A stretch of DNA of 64,000 bases from positions 95,281 through 159,280 of the forward strand of contig NZ_WHSB02000005.1 of the NCBI RefSeq assembly GCF_010994755.1, given 5' to 3'. Under the pieces are notes generated by a model, which was given only the letters and a program-made list of their open reading frames with translations, had not been told where the DNA came from and did no database searches. Within the stretch, counting starts at the first letter, position 1; each line of letters begins with the position of its first letter. The stretch comes from Shinella lacus. Lineage in GTDB: Bacteria; Pseudomonadota; Alphaproteobacteria; Rhizobiales; Rhizobiaceae. A program made the translations under genes and the position numbers. Positions 16,013 to 24,901 of the stretch are shown here, piece after piece.

Positions 16013-17097
16013 TGTCGCTGCTTTCGACGCTCGGCCGCAAGGGCCTCTTCCTGTTCGATCCCGAAACCGCGCACGGCATGTCGATCGCCGCGCTGAAGAC
16101 CGGCATTGTGCCGGCCTGCCCCGCGAAGGCCGATCCGCGTCTCGCGCAGACCATCGCCGGCCTCACCTTCCCCAACCCGCTCGGCATGGCCGCCGGCTAC
16201 GACAAGAACGCCGACGTGCCGGAAGCGCTGCTGCGCCTCGGCTTCGGCTTCACGGAGATCGGCACGGTGACGCCGCGCGCGCAGGAGGGCAACCCGAAGC
16301 CGCGCATCTTCCGCCTCGTCGAGGACGACGCCGTCATCAACCGCCTCGGTTTCAACAATGCCGGCCATGCCGCCGCGCTGGAACGCCTGAAGACCTGCCG
16401 GCGAGATGCGCTGATCGGCGTCAATATCGGCGCAAACAAGGACAGCGCCGACCGGGTCGCGGACTATGTGGCGGGCATCCGCACCTTCTACGACGTCGCG
16501 CGCTACTTCACCGCCAACATCTCCTCGCCCAACACGCCGGGCCTGCGCGATCTCCAGGCGAAGGACAGTCTGCACGCATTGCTCTCCGCCGTGCTTGCCG
16601 CCCGCGCGGAGGAAGCGGCGCGCAGCGGCCGGCAGGTGCCGGTCTTCCTGAAGATCGCGCCGGATTTGACGGAAGAGGGTCTCGACGACATCGCCGAGGT
16701 GGCGCTCGCGCATCCGCTCGACGGCCTCATCGTCTCCAACACGACGCTGTCGCGCGAAGGCCTGCGCGATACGCGCCAGGCCGGCGAGGCGGGCGGGCTT
16801 TCCGGCAAGCCGCTCTTCGAGAAATCGACCACCGTGCTCGCCAAGATGCGCCGGCGCGTCGGCGAAAACCTGCCGCTCATCGGCGTCGGCGGCGTCTCCT
16901 CGGCGGAGACGGCGGCGGAGAAGATTCGCGCCGGCGCAAACCTCGTCCAGCTCTATTCCTGCATGGTCTATGCCGGCCCGGGGCTGGCCGGCGAGATCAT
17001 CGGCGGGCTCTCGCGCATTTGTGATCGCGAGCAGATCGCCTCGATTTCCGCGCTTCGCGATACGCGGCTTGCGCACTGGGCCGACCGGTCCCTCTGA
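16012..17097 (+). CDS. pyrD: Dihydroorotate dehydrogenase (quinone), class 2
   Basis: Oxidises dihydroorotate to orotate in pyrimidine synthesis, passing electrons to the membrane quinone pool through FMN. 361 residues, class 2 length. The N-terminal helices (about 1-40) form the membrane and quinone-entry domain. FMN and substrate motifs are visible: NPLGMAAGYDKNA, FNNAGHAAALERL, and the active-site serine region NISSPNTPGLRDLQ, then VGGVSSAETAAEKIRAGANLVQLYS. The ATG at 16012 overlaps the DUF952 stop. Confidence 0.96.
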   Translation: MSLLSTLGRKGLFLFDPETAHGMSIAALKTGIVPACPAKADPRLAQTIAGLTFPNPLGMAAGYDKNADVPEALLRLGFGFTEIGTVTPRAQEGNPKPRIFRLVEDDAVINRLGFNNAGHAAALERLKTCRRDALIGVNIGANKDSADRVADYVAGIRTFYDVARYFTANISSPNTPGLRDLQAKDSLHALLSAVLAARAEEAARSGRQVPVFLKIAPDLTEEGLDDIAEVALAHPLDGLIVSNTTLSREGLRDTRQAGEAGGLSGKPLFEKSTTVLAKMRRRVGENLPLIGVGGVSSAETAAEKIRAGANLVQLYSCMVYAGPGLAGEIIGGLSRICDREQIASISALRDTRLAHWADRSL

Positions 17098-17235
17098 GCG
17101 GCACGACGGAACCAAACTCGCCCGGCAGGGTTTCTCTCTTGCGGGTGGAGTGCGCGGCAGAAGCCGATAACGATCGACGGTAGCCTGCACCGATCCCGCC
17201 CAATAACGGCCAAAAAGGCAGGAAGGGACAAGACC

Positions 17236-17538
17236 ATGGACGATCACAACGAAAGGATCCGGCAAAGGGCCCACGAAATTTGGGAAGAAGAAGGTCGCCC
17301 GGAAGGCCGCGAATATTCGCACTGGCTGCGTGCCCGGGCGGACGTGAACGAGGCTGAGACCTCAGGGGCGGAGCGGGCCAGCAAGGCCGATATCGCGCAG
17401 AGCACGCTTCCTCCCGGCACCGTGCCGGAAAATCCCACGGCGGAAAATCCCGACCGCATCGTGCGGCTGACGCCGGTGCCCGCGAAAAAGCCGCTTGATG
17501 TTCGGGACATCGACACCCAGCTCGACCAGCCATTCTGA
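17236..17538 (+). CDS. DUF2934 family small protein
   Basis: A 100-residue acidic, soluble protein. The N terminus HNERIRQRAHEIWEEEGRPE is the DUF2934 signature, common in rhizobia. The rest is low-complexity, proline-rich and probably disordered. Single gene between pyrD and the repeat at 17581. Function unknown. Confidence 0.85.
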   Translation: MDDHNERIRQRAHEIWEEEGRPEGREYSHWLRARADVNEAETSGAERASKADIAQSTLPPGTVPENPTAENPDRIVRLTPVPAKKPLDVRDIDTQLDQPF

Positions 17539-17580
17539 CCATCGAGCGCCCGGGCCGGGGTTGCGCTCCGGCCCGACGAG

Positions 17581-17657
17581 CCTGAGCATTTCCAGCCGAA
17601 GCGGCATCGCTTCGGCGTCGGATAATGCGGCAAGACAAAAACCGGAAATGCTTCAGG
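17581..17657. repeat. Nested palindromic intergenic element (RIME-like)
   Basis: An outer imperfect arm pair CCTGAGCATTTCC (17581-17593) / GGAAATGCTTCAGG (17644-17657) encloses a perfect 9-bp stem GCCGAAGCG/CGCTTCGGC with a GCAT loop (17595-17616). The pattern resembles the RIME-type mosaic repeats of rhizobial genomes; that name is from memory. The right end overlaps the last codon and the stop of the leftward MATE gene. Confidence 0.75.
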
Positions 17658-18999
17658 CGAATTGCCGCCCGGCCAGCACGGGCAGCCGCAAGGCCAGGAA
17701 AATCCCGCGAAATGCGAGAAACAGATTGAGCGACAGCCAGAGGCCGTGATTGCCGAAGAGCGGCACGAAGACGGCCAGCGCCAATAGATAACCGGCAAAG
17801 GCCGCCAGCATCATGTTGCGCATGGCCGACGACCAGGTGGCGCCGATGAACACCCCGTCCATCTGGAAGGCGAGCGCGCCGGTGATCGCCGTCAGCGCCG
17901 CCCATGGCAGGTAGGCTGCCGCCTCCGCCCGCACGCTTTCCGTCGTGGTGAGCAGGCCGATCACATCCGCCCCGAAGGCGAGGAACAGCGCCGTCGTAAA
18001 GGCGCCAAGCCCGAAGGACCAGAGCATGGTGAGCTTCACCGCGCGGTCGAAGGCCGGCCGGAAATTCGCGCCGAAGGCGCGGCCGACGAGCTGTTCGGCC
18101 GCATTGGCGATGCCATCGAGATAATAGCCGGCGACGAGGAAGATGTTCATCAGCACCGCATTGGCGGCGAGCACGAGCGGGCCGAACGAGGAGCCGATGC
18201 GCGTCATGATGGCGAAGGCGCCGATCAGCACGAAGGTGCGGATCATGATGTCGCGGTTGAGCGAGAAGAGCGCTTTCAGCCGCGTGCGCGCGAAGATTTC
18301 CGCGCGCGTCGGCCGGTTCGCCCGGTCGAAGCGCGAGACGACGATGAGGAGGCCGGCCACCATGCCGATGGTTTCACCGGCGAAGGTGGCCCAGGCGATG
18401 CCGGCAATGCCCCAGCCAAGCCCGAGGCCCAGCGTGATCGACAGCACGATGTTGATGCCGTTGATGATCGCCTGCAGCAGCAGCCCCGTCGTGCCCTGCC
18501 CGCGGCCGAGCACGAAGCCGAGCAGCGCATAATTGGCGAGCGCCATGGGGGCGGAGAGCACGCGGATCGTGAAATAGGTCGTGGTCACCGCGGCAACACC
18601 CGGGCCGGGCGCCATCAGGAAGAGGCCGGCGGAGAGCAGCAGCGGCGACAGCAGCGCGATCGCCAGCCCGCAACAGAGCGCGATGGTCAGCGAGCGCCAG
18701 TAGACCGCCTGCTCCTCGCGCCGGTCGCCGCGGCCGAAGGCCTGCGCAACGAGCCCCGTCGTGGAGGCGCGCAAAAAGTTGAAGCTGCCGAGCAGGAGAT
18801 CGAAAATCACCGCGCCGACGGCCATTCCTGCCAGCGCGTCCGCGGAACCCAGCCGGCCGGCCACGGCCGTGCCGGTAAGCCCGATCAGCGGCGTCGTCAG
18901 GAAGCCGAGCGTCATGGGAATGGCGATCGCCAGCACGAGCCGGTGCGTCACCTCGAAGGGACCGGCCTCGCCGTTTTCGCCTGCTGCCGTCGCATTCAT
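17653..18999 (-). CDS. MATE-family efflux transporter (DinF-like)
   Basis: A 448-residue inner-membrane antiporter with twelve predicted membrane segments in two related halves. Family features are LAIAIPMTLGFLTTPLIGLTGTAVAGRLG at the start and QAFGRGDRREEQAVYWRSL after TM2; the DinF subfamily is the closest in style. It probably exports drugs or metabolites in exchange for H+ or Na+. The last residues QFA and the TGA stop lie at the edge of a palindromic repeat, so the C terminus may have been trimmed or replaced by repeat insertion. Confidence 0.92.
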   Translation of the reverse strand: MNATAAGENGEAGPFEVTHRLVLAIAIPMTLGFLTTPLIGLTGTAVAGRLGSADALAGMAVGAVIFDLLLGSFNFLRASTTGLVAQAFGRGDRREEQAVYWRSLTIALCCGLAIALLSPLLLSAGLFLMAPGPGVAAVTTTYFTIRVLSAPMALANYALLGFVLGRGQGTTGLLLQAIINGINIVLSITLGLGLGWGIAGIAWATFAGETIGMVAGLLIVVSRFDRANRPTRAEIFARTRLKALFSLNRDIMIRTFVLIGAFAIMTRIGSSFGPLVLAANAVLMNIFLVAGYYLDGIANAAEQLVGRAFGANFRPAFDRAVKLTMLWSFGLGAFTTALFLAFGADVIGLLTTTESVRAEAAAYLPWAALTAITGALAFQMDGVFIGATWSSAMRNMMLAAFAGYLLALAVFVPLFGNHGLWLSLNLFLAFRGIFLALRLPVLAGRQFA

Positions 19000-19025
19000 G
19001 GTCCCGCCCCGCCCTAGGCTTCAGT

Positions 19026-19514
19026 TCAGCTCGACAGCACCATGGCCCAATAGGGCCGGTTGCCGGTTGCGGGATTGGAGACGACCGCGACGCCGAGGCC
19101 GCGATAGCCGGCACCCAGCATGTTTTCGAGATGTTTCGGCGAGCGATACCAGGCGTCGAACGCGTCCGCGGCGCTATCCTGCCCGGCAGCGATGTTTTCC
19201 GCCGCCGGCAGGGCGACTTCCATACCCTTCATGCGCTTCAGGAAATTCGCGCCGAAGCCGATATTGTGCTCCATCTTGCCGGCGGCGGCCATGCGGCTTG
19301 CCTGGTCCATTGCCGCGCGGCTCGCCGCCTTGTCGATGGCGAGCGTCGGCAGGCCGCGATCACTGCGCAGCTTGTTGATCAGCGCGAGCGAGGGCGGCGT
19401 CTGGTCGCTGCCGGTGCCGGCGGATGGCGTCAGCACGCTGGTGGTGGAACAGCCCGCGGCCAGTGCTGCGACGGCGGCCGCGGAAGCGGCAAGAAGGGTG
19501 CGTCGGGAAACCAT
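19026..19514 (-). CDS. CAP-domain (SCP/PR1) lipoprotein
   Basis: A 162-residue exported protein. The N terminus MVSRRTLLAASAAAVAALAAGC ends in a lipobox (LAAGC), so it is probably lipid-anchored; the RR pair suggests possible Tat export. The CAP fold is indicated by LALINKLRSDRGLPTL, MEHNIGF (family His position), AENIAAG and AFDAWYRSPKHLENML. The DUF6460 gene ends 2 bases upstream, so the two form a leftward pair. Role of bacterial CAP proteins is mostly unknown. Confidence 0.88.
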   Translation of the reverse strand: MVSRRTLLAASAAAVAALAAGCSTTSVLTPSAGTGSDQTPPSLALINKLRSDRGLPTLAIDKAASRAAMDQASRMAAAGKMEHNIGFGANFLKRMKGMEVALPAAENIAAGQDSAADAFDAWYRSPKHLENMLGAGYRGLGVAVVSNPATGNRPYWAMVLSS

Positions 19515-19516
19515 GG

Positions 19517-19783
19517 TCAGCGGCGATAGCTCAACATGCGGATGAGGATGAAGACCGGCACGACGATGACGGCGCCGAGCAGCAGGTAGTCACCGATGCG
19601 GCCGAGCGCCTTGAAGCCGGTGTTCCACAGGTCGACCACGAAATCGCGGGCGGCGAAGAGGATGTCGTCCGGGTAGAGCCCGAAGACCGACATCAGGAAG
19701 CCCACGGCCACCGACAGGATCAGGAGCTTGATAAACACGCGCAGCGGTGTGTCGCCGAGAAACCCGTTCACGCCATTGGACAT
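19517..19783 (-). CDS. DUF6460-like small membrane protein
   Basis: An 88-residue protein from the ATG at 19783 (MSNGVNGFLGDTPLRVF). Two hydrophobic segments (about 17-36 and 64-82) flank a stretch with YPDDILFAARDFVVDLWN. This matches the small inner-membrane family named DUF6460 in alphaproteobacteria. The frame continues upstream of the ATG but that extension runs into the divergent promoter region. Co-transcribed with the CAP lipoprotein. Confidence 0.75.
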   Translation of the reverse strand: MSNGVNGFLGDTPLRVFIKLLILSVAVGFLMSVFGLYPDDILFAARDFVVDLWNTGFKALGRIGDYLLLGAVIVVPVFILIRMLSYRR

Positions 19784-19930
19784 GGGCTGATTCTCCAAAA
19801 ATTCGTTCGCTTTCAGATAAGCTGTCACCGGTCCCGCGGCAAGCAAGCGGCTTCCCAACGAGAATTCGCTTGCCTTTTGCCGCGGCCCTGCCATGTAGCT
19901 CCGCCAGTTTCCCCGTTTCCACAGGCCCCG

Positions 19931-20872
19931 ATGACGAGCCCGCATTTCTCCTCCGGCGACCTCATCGCCGACCGTCGCGCCGATTATGCCCGCATGTTCG
20001 CGGAATCGGGCGAGTTCGCGGAGGCGCAGGAACTCATGGAACAGGCGCTCGAGCAGGTGCCGATGTGGGCCGCCGGCTGGTTCCGGCTCGCCGAATATGC
20101 GGAAAAATCAGGCCGGAAGGAGGCGGCGACGGCAGCGCTCGAAAAAGTCGTCGCCCTCGACCCCACCGACATTTTTGGCGCCGGCCTGAAACTCGCCGTG
20201 CTCGGCGCCGCGACCGCGCCCGCGGCTCCGCCAAGCCCCTATGTCGCGCGCCTCTTCGACGACTATGCCGACCGCTTCGATACGGCGCTTGTCGAGCGGC
20301 TGGAATACACTGTGCCGCGCACGCTCGCCCGGCTCGTGCTTCAGCATGCGGGCGAGGACGCGCATTTCGGCCTCGTCTGCGATATCGGCTGCGGCACCGG
20401 CCTGTTCGGCGTGGAAATCCGCGGCCAGACCGGCCGGCTGGAAGGGTTCGACCTTTCCGCCGGCATGCTGGCCAAGGCGGCGGAAAAGGCGGTCTACGAC
20501 CATCTCGCGCAGGCCGACCTGTCGCGGCCGGCGGAGACTAGCGGCCTGTTTACCGATGCGCCGGAGGGCCGCGCCGATCTCGTCAGCGCCGCGGATGTGC
20601 TGATGTATCTCGGCGATCTCGCCGAGGTGTTTCCAAGCGCCGCGCAACTTGCGAAGCCCGGCGGCCTCTTCGCCTTTTCGGTGGAGAATGGCGGCGAGGG
20701 GGATGCGCCGCTGCTGCGCCCGTCGCTGCGGTATGCCCATCCGGAAGCCTTCATCCGCCGGCGGATGGCGGAGAGCGGCTTCGATCTCATCGCCCTCGAA
20801 AGGAGCGTGATCCGGCAGGATGCCGGCCAGCCGGTGCATGGCCTGCTCTTCCTGGCGCGCCGGCAGGCATAG
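19931..20872 (+). CDS. Class I SAM-dependent methyltransferase with N-terminal TPR-like repeats
   Basis: 313 residues from the ATG at 19931. Residues 15-85 look like two TPR-type helical pairs (FAEAQELMEQALEQVPMWAAGW, AAATALEKVVALDP). The Rossmann methyltransferase domain follows, with SAM motif I VCDIGCGTGLFGVEI, an acidic motif II region (GFDLSAGML) and SAADVLMYLGDL. The C-terminal HGLLFLARR is a typical last strand. Substrate unknown; the TPR part suggests a protein or a bound partner. Confidence 0.88.
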   Translation: MTSPHFSSGDLIADRRADYARMFAESGEFAEAQELMEQALEQVPMWAAGWFRLAEYAEKSGRKEAATAALEKVVALDPTDIFGAGLKLAVLGAATAPAAPPSPYVARLFDDYADRFDTALVERLEYTVPRTLARLVLQHAGEDAHFGLVCDIGCGTGLFGVEIRGQTGRLEGFDLSAGMLAKAAEKAVYDHLAQADLSRPAETSGLFTDAPEGRADLVSAADVLMYLGDLAEVFPSAAQLAKPGGLFAFSVENGGEGDAPLLRPSLRYAHPEAFIRRRMAESGFDLIALERSVIRQDAGQPVHGLLFLARRQA

Positions 20873-20927
20873 GCTTGCGCCGGCAGCGCTGCGCTATACA
20901 ACAGCAAAAGACCATCGGAGATCAGGC

Positions 20928-21563
20928 ATGGACGTGGACAAACGGCGTTTCGGCTTCTGGAACCCCACCCCTACCCGCCATACGCCGCTGGAAGATGCGC
21001 AGGGCCTGTTTGCGAGCAGCATGATCGCCGCCCTCGGCCTCGCGCTGATGAGCAGCGCCGGGCTGGTGGCCAGCGGCACCGCCGGCGTCGCCTTCATCCT
21101 GCACTACCTCACCGGCTACAGCTTCGGCCTGTTCTACACCGTCGTGAACATCCCCTTCTACGTGCTGGCGCTCAAACGCCTTGGCTGGGCTTTCACGATC
21201 AAGACCATCATCGCGGTCTCGCTCACCTCTTTGATCACCGAGCTGCAACCGCATTTCGTGCGCATCGAGAGCATCGATCCGATGTGGACGGCGGTGCTGG
21301 CCGGCATATTGCTCGGCTTCGGCCTGCTCGGGCTCTACCGCCACCGCGCCAGCCTCGGCGGCGTCGGCGTGCTGGCGGTCTATCTGCAGGAGCGCTTCGG
21401 CATCCGCGCCGGCCTCGTGCAGCTCGCCTTCGATCTCGTGGTGCTGGTCGCGGCCTTTCTGGTTGCACCGCCCTTCATCGTGCTCTGCTCGGTCGTCGGC
21501 GCCGTGGTGCTCAACCTGTTCCTCACCGTCAACCACCGCGCCGACCGCTATATTGCCATGTGA
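20928..21563 (+). CDS. YitT-family membrane protein
   Basis: A 211-residue inner-membrane protein with about five hydrophobic segments. The glycine-rich first repeat (GLALMSSAGLVASGTAGVAF) and FGLFYTVVNIPFYVLALKRLGWAF match the YitT/DUF161 family. The ATG at 20928 is preceded by CGGAGA. Function not established; some relatives are proposed transporters. Lies between the methyltransferase and the helicase genes, all rightward. Confidence 0.88.
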   Translation: MDVDKRRFGFWNPTPTRHTPLEDAQGLFASSMIAALGLALMSSAGLVASGTAGVAFILHYLTGYSFGLFYTVVNIPFYVLALKRLGWAFTIKTIIAVSLTSLITELQPHFVRIESIDPMWTAVLAGILLGFGLLGLYRHRASLGGVGVLAVYLQERFGIRAGLVQLAFDLVVLVAAFLVAPPFIVLCSVVGAVVLNLFLTVNHRADRYIAM

Positions 21564-21620
21564 TCCGATTTTTCGCGGGGCGCGGCTTCACATTCGATGG
21601 GCCGTCACTAGCTTAAAAGC

Positions 21621-24161
21621 GTGAACAGCTTCGATTCTATCTCTGGCGAAACCGCCGCCGGCCTTGCCCTGCTGCCAAAACCCTTCGCCGACTGGTTCGC
21701 GGCCAAGGGCTGGCAGCCACGCGCGCACCAGATGGAACTGCTCGCCCGCGCCACGGCCGGCGAAAGCCTGCTTCTCATCGCGCCGACCGGTGCCGGCAAG
21801 ACGCTTGCTGGTTTTCTTCCCGCGCTGACCGATCTCACGCGGCGCGGGAAAATCCCGCCCGGCTCCGCCTTCACCGGCATCCACACGCTCTACATCTCGC
21901 CCTTGAAGGCGCTCGCCGTCGATATCGAGCGCAACCTGATGAAGCCGGTTTCCGAGATGGGCCTGCCGATTTTGGTCGAGACGCGCACCGGCGACACGCC
22001 GCAGGCCAAGCGCCAGCGCCAGCGGTTGAACCCGCCCGACATCCTGCTGACCACGCCCGAGCAGGTGGCGCTGCTGATCGCCAATGGCGAGGCGGAGCGC
22101 TTCTTCAAGGACCTGAAATACGTGATCTTCGACGAGCTGCATTCGCTCGTCACCTCCAAACGCGGCCACCTGCTGTCGCTCGGCCTCGCGCGGCTGCGGC
22201 GGCTGGCGCCGGGGCTTCGCACCATCGGACTTTCGGCCACCGTCGCCGAGCCGATGGACCTGCGCCGCTGGCTGGTCGAGCAGGCATCGGAGCAGCAAAA
22301 CCATGCCGGCCTCGTCACGGCACCGGGCGGGGCGAAGCCGATCATCACCATCCTGAAGAGCGAGGAGCGGGTGCCGTGGTCCGGCCATTCGGCGAAATAT
22401 GCCATGCCGGAGGTCTACGAGGCGATCAAGGCGCACCAGACGTCGCTGCTCTTCGTCAACACGCGCAGCCAGGCGGAAATCCTCTTCCAGGCGCTCTGGA
22501 ACATCAACGAGGACACGCTGCCCATCGCGCTGCATCATGGCTCGCTCGATGTCGGCCAGCGCCGCCGGGTGGAGGCCGCGATGGCGGAGAACCGGCTGCG
22601 CGCCGTCGTCGCCACCTCGACGCTCGATCTCGGCATCGACTGGGGCGACGTCGATCTCGTCATCCATGTCGGCGCGCCGAAGGGCGCCTCGCGGCTGGCG
22701 CAGCGCATCGGCCGCGCCAACCATCGCATGGACGAGCCGAGCCGCGCCATCCTGGTGCCCGCCAACCGCTTCGAGGTGATGGAATGCCAGGCGGCCCTCG
22801 ACGCCAATTATCTCGGCGCGCAGGATACGCCGCCGGTGGGGCAAGGCGCGCTCGACGTGCTCGCCCAGCATGTGCTCGGCATGGCCTGCGCCGGGCCCTT
22901 CGACGAGGACGCGCTGTTTGCCGAAGTCACCTCCGCCTCGCCCTATACCGAGCTGCCGCGGGAAAAATTCGGCCGCATCGTGCAGTTCGTCGCGACCGGC
23001 GGGTATGCGCTGAAGACCTATGAGCGGTATGCCCGCATACGCAAGACGGCGGACGGGCTGTGGCGCGTCTCCAACCCTGGGGTCGCCCAGCAATATCGCC
23101 TGAACCTCGGCACGATCGTCGAAATGCCGATGCTGAACGTTCGCATGGTCAAGCGTGGCGCAAAGGGCGTGGTCGGCCGTGGCGGCGCGTCGCTCGGCAA
23201 GGTGGAAGAGTATTTTCTGGAGATGCTGGCGCCCGGCGACACCTTCCTGTTCTCCGGCAAGGTGCTGCGCTTCGAGGGCATCCGCGAGAACGAATGTCTC
23301 GTCTCCCAGGCCTTCTCGCTCGATGCGAAGGTGCCCGCCTATGCGGGCGGGAAATTCCCGCTCTCCACCTATCTCGCCGACCAGGTGCGCAGCATGCTGG
23401 ACGATCCGCAGCGCTGGGGCGCGCTTCCGGACCAGGTGCGCGACTGGCTGGCGCTGCAACGGGACGTCTCCACCCTGCCGAAGCGCGACGAGCTGTTGAT
23501 CGAGACCTTTCCGCGCGGCAGCCGGCATTACATGGTCGCCTATCCCTTCGAGGGACGGCTGGCGCACCAGACGCTCGGCATGCTGCTCACCCGCCGGCTG
23601 GAGCGCGCCGGCCGGCGACCGCTCGGCTTCGTCGCCACCGACTATTCGCTCGCCATCTGGGCGCTCGACGATCTCGGCTATACGTTTGCCGTCGAACGGC
23701 CGTCGCTTTCAAGCCTGTTCGACGAGGACATGCTGGGCGACGATCTGGAGGCCTGGCTCGATGAAAGCTTCATGCTGAAGCGCACCTTCCGCAATTGCGC
23801 CGTGATTGCCGGCCTTATCGAGCAGCGCCATCCGGGCAAGGAAAAGACCGGCCGGCAGGTCACCGTTTCCGCCGACCTGATCTACGACGTCTTGAGAAGC
23901 CACGAGCCGGATCACATCCTGCTGGAAGCGACCCGCAACGATGCCGCGGCGGGGCTTTTGGATATTCAGCGATTGGGCGATATGCTGGTGCGAATCAAGG
24001 GCCACATCACCCACCGCCGGCTCGACCGCATTTCGCCGCTCGCCGTGCCGATCATGCTGGAAATCGGCAAGGAACTGGTGGCGGGCGAGGCGCAGGATTC
24101 ACTGCTGGCGGAAGCGGCGGAGGACCTGATCGCCGAGGCGATGGGCGAGACACAGATTTAA
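21621..24161 (+). CDS. Ligase-associated DNA-damage-response DEXH-box helicase (Lhr-like)
   Basis: An 846-residue superfamily 2 DNA helicase with a GTG start. Walker A APTGAGKT lies near residue 53, the DEXH box FDELH near 170, motif III GLSATVAEP near 205. Motifs V and VI (STLDLGIDWGDVD, QRIGRANHRMD) are near 335-365, followed by the long Lhr-type C-terminal half. This family is normally coded with an ATP-dependent DNA ligase, an exonuclease and PdeM in a putative repair operon. Here only pdeM follows, 14 bases downstream. Confidence 0.93.
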   Translation: MNSFDSISGETAAGLALLPKPFADWFAAKGWQPRAHQMELLARATAGESLLLIAPTGAGKTLAGFLPALTDLTRRGKIPPGSAFTGIHTLYISPLKALAVDIERNLMKPVSEMGLPILVETRTGDTPQAKRQRQRLNPPDILLTTPEQVALLIANGEAERFFKDLKYVIFDELHSLVTSKRGHLLSLGLARLRRLAPGLRTIGLSATVAEPMDLRRWLVEQASEQQNHAGLVTAPGGAKPIITILKSEERVPWSGHSAKYAMPEVYEAIKAHQTSLLFVNTRSQAEILFQALWNINEDTLPIALHHGSLDVGQRRRVEAAMAENRLRAVVATSTLDLGIDWGDVDLVIHVGAPKGASRLAQRIGRANHRMDEPSRAILVPANRFEVMECQAALDANYLGAQDTPPVGQGALDVLAQHVLGMACAGPFDEDALFAEVTSASPYTELPREKFGRIVQFVATGGYALKTYERYARIRKTADGLWRVSNPGVAQQYRLNLGTIVEMPMLNVRMVKRGAKGVVGRGGASLGKVEEYFLEMLAPGDTFLFSGKVLRFEGIRENECLVSQAFSLDAKVPAYAGGKFPLSTYLADQVRSMLDDPQRWGALPDQVRDWLALQRDVSTLPKRDELLIETFPRGSRHYMVAYPFEGRLAHQTLGMLLTRRLERAGRRPLGFVATDYSLAIWALDDLGYTFAVERPSLSSLFDEDMLGDDLEAWLDESFMLKRTFRNCAVIAGLIEQRHPGKEKTGRQVTVSADLIYDVLRSHEPDHILLEATRNDAAAGLLDIQRLGDMLVRIKGHITHRRLDRISPLAVPIMLEIGKELVAGEAQDSLLAEAAEDLIAEAMGETQI

Positions 24162-24175
24162 GGGTTCAAGACGGC

Positions 24176-24901
24176 ATGCAGAGGCTCGCTCTGGCATCGA
24201 TGGAGATACAGGATTTCGGTGCCGTCTCGGCCCGCACCGTCGTTGCCGGCGTCGAGGCGGTGTGCGATCCGCTCGGCGCGCTTTACCTGCCGGAAACCCG
24301 CCTGCTCGTCGTCTCCGACCTGCATCTCGAAAAAGGCGCCGCCTTTGCTCGCCGCGGCATGCTGCTGCCGCCCTACGATACGCTGGCGACGCTGAAGGTG
24401 CTGGAAGCCGTGATCACCCGGCACGATCCGGCGATTGTCGTCAGCCTCGGCGACAATTTTCACGATCGCGTCGGTTCCGCCCACCTGCCGGAGATGTTCC
24501 GCACGAAGATAACGGAGCTCGCGCGCGGGCGCGACTGGATCTGGATCAACGGCAACCATGATCCGGACGGCACCGTGGACCTGCCCGGCCAATCGGCCGA
24601 CGAACTGCATTATGCCGGCCTCGCCTTCCGCCACGAGCCGTCGCTGCTTTCGCCGGCCGGCGAGATCGCCGGGCACCTGCATCCGGCCGCCACCGTCATT
24701 CGCCGCGAGAAGGCGGTGCGCCGCCCCTGTTTTGCGACCGATGGCAAGCGCATGCTGATGCCCGCCTTCGGCATCATGACCGGCGGTCTCGATCTCCGCC
24801 ACAAGGCGATGACCGGCCTCTTCGACCGGCCAAGCCTCGTCGCCCACATGCTCGGCCGCGACCGCATCTATTCGGTGCGTTTTGCCAACCTGATCGGCTA
24901 G
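24176..24901 (+). CDS. pdeM: Ligase-associated DNA-damage-response endonuclease PdeM (calcineurin-like phosphoesterase)
   Basis: A 241-residue metallophosphoesterase. The metal-binding motifs occur in the expected order: VVSDLHLEKG, SLGDNFHDR, WINGNHDP and a late GHLHP. An in-frame ATG at 24200 is an alternative start. The gene directly follows the partner helicase. Its stop TAG overlaps the stop of the convergent sugar dehydrogenase gene within CTAG. Cleaves nucleic acid phosphodiesters in a repair context by family assignment; not proven here. Confidence 0.92.
   Translation: MQRLALASMEIQDFGAVSARTVVAGVEAVCDPLGALYLPETRLLVVSDLHLEKGAAFARRGMLLPPYDTLATLKVLEAVITRHDPAIVVSLGDNFHDRVGSAHLPEMFRTKITELARGRDWIWINGNHDPDGTVDLPGQSADELHYAGLAFRHEPSLLSPAGEIAGHLHPAATVIRREKAVRRPCFATDGKRMLMPAFGIMTGGLDLRHKAMTGLFDRPSLVAHMLGRDRIYSVRFANLIG

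Noticed and set aside
17551-17575. CGGGCCGG/CCGGCCCG hairpin after the DUF2934 gene
   Set aside because: The stem is real but has no T run on either strand; it may help termination but I could not separate it from the adjacent repeat.
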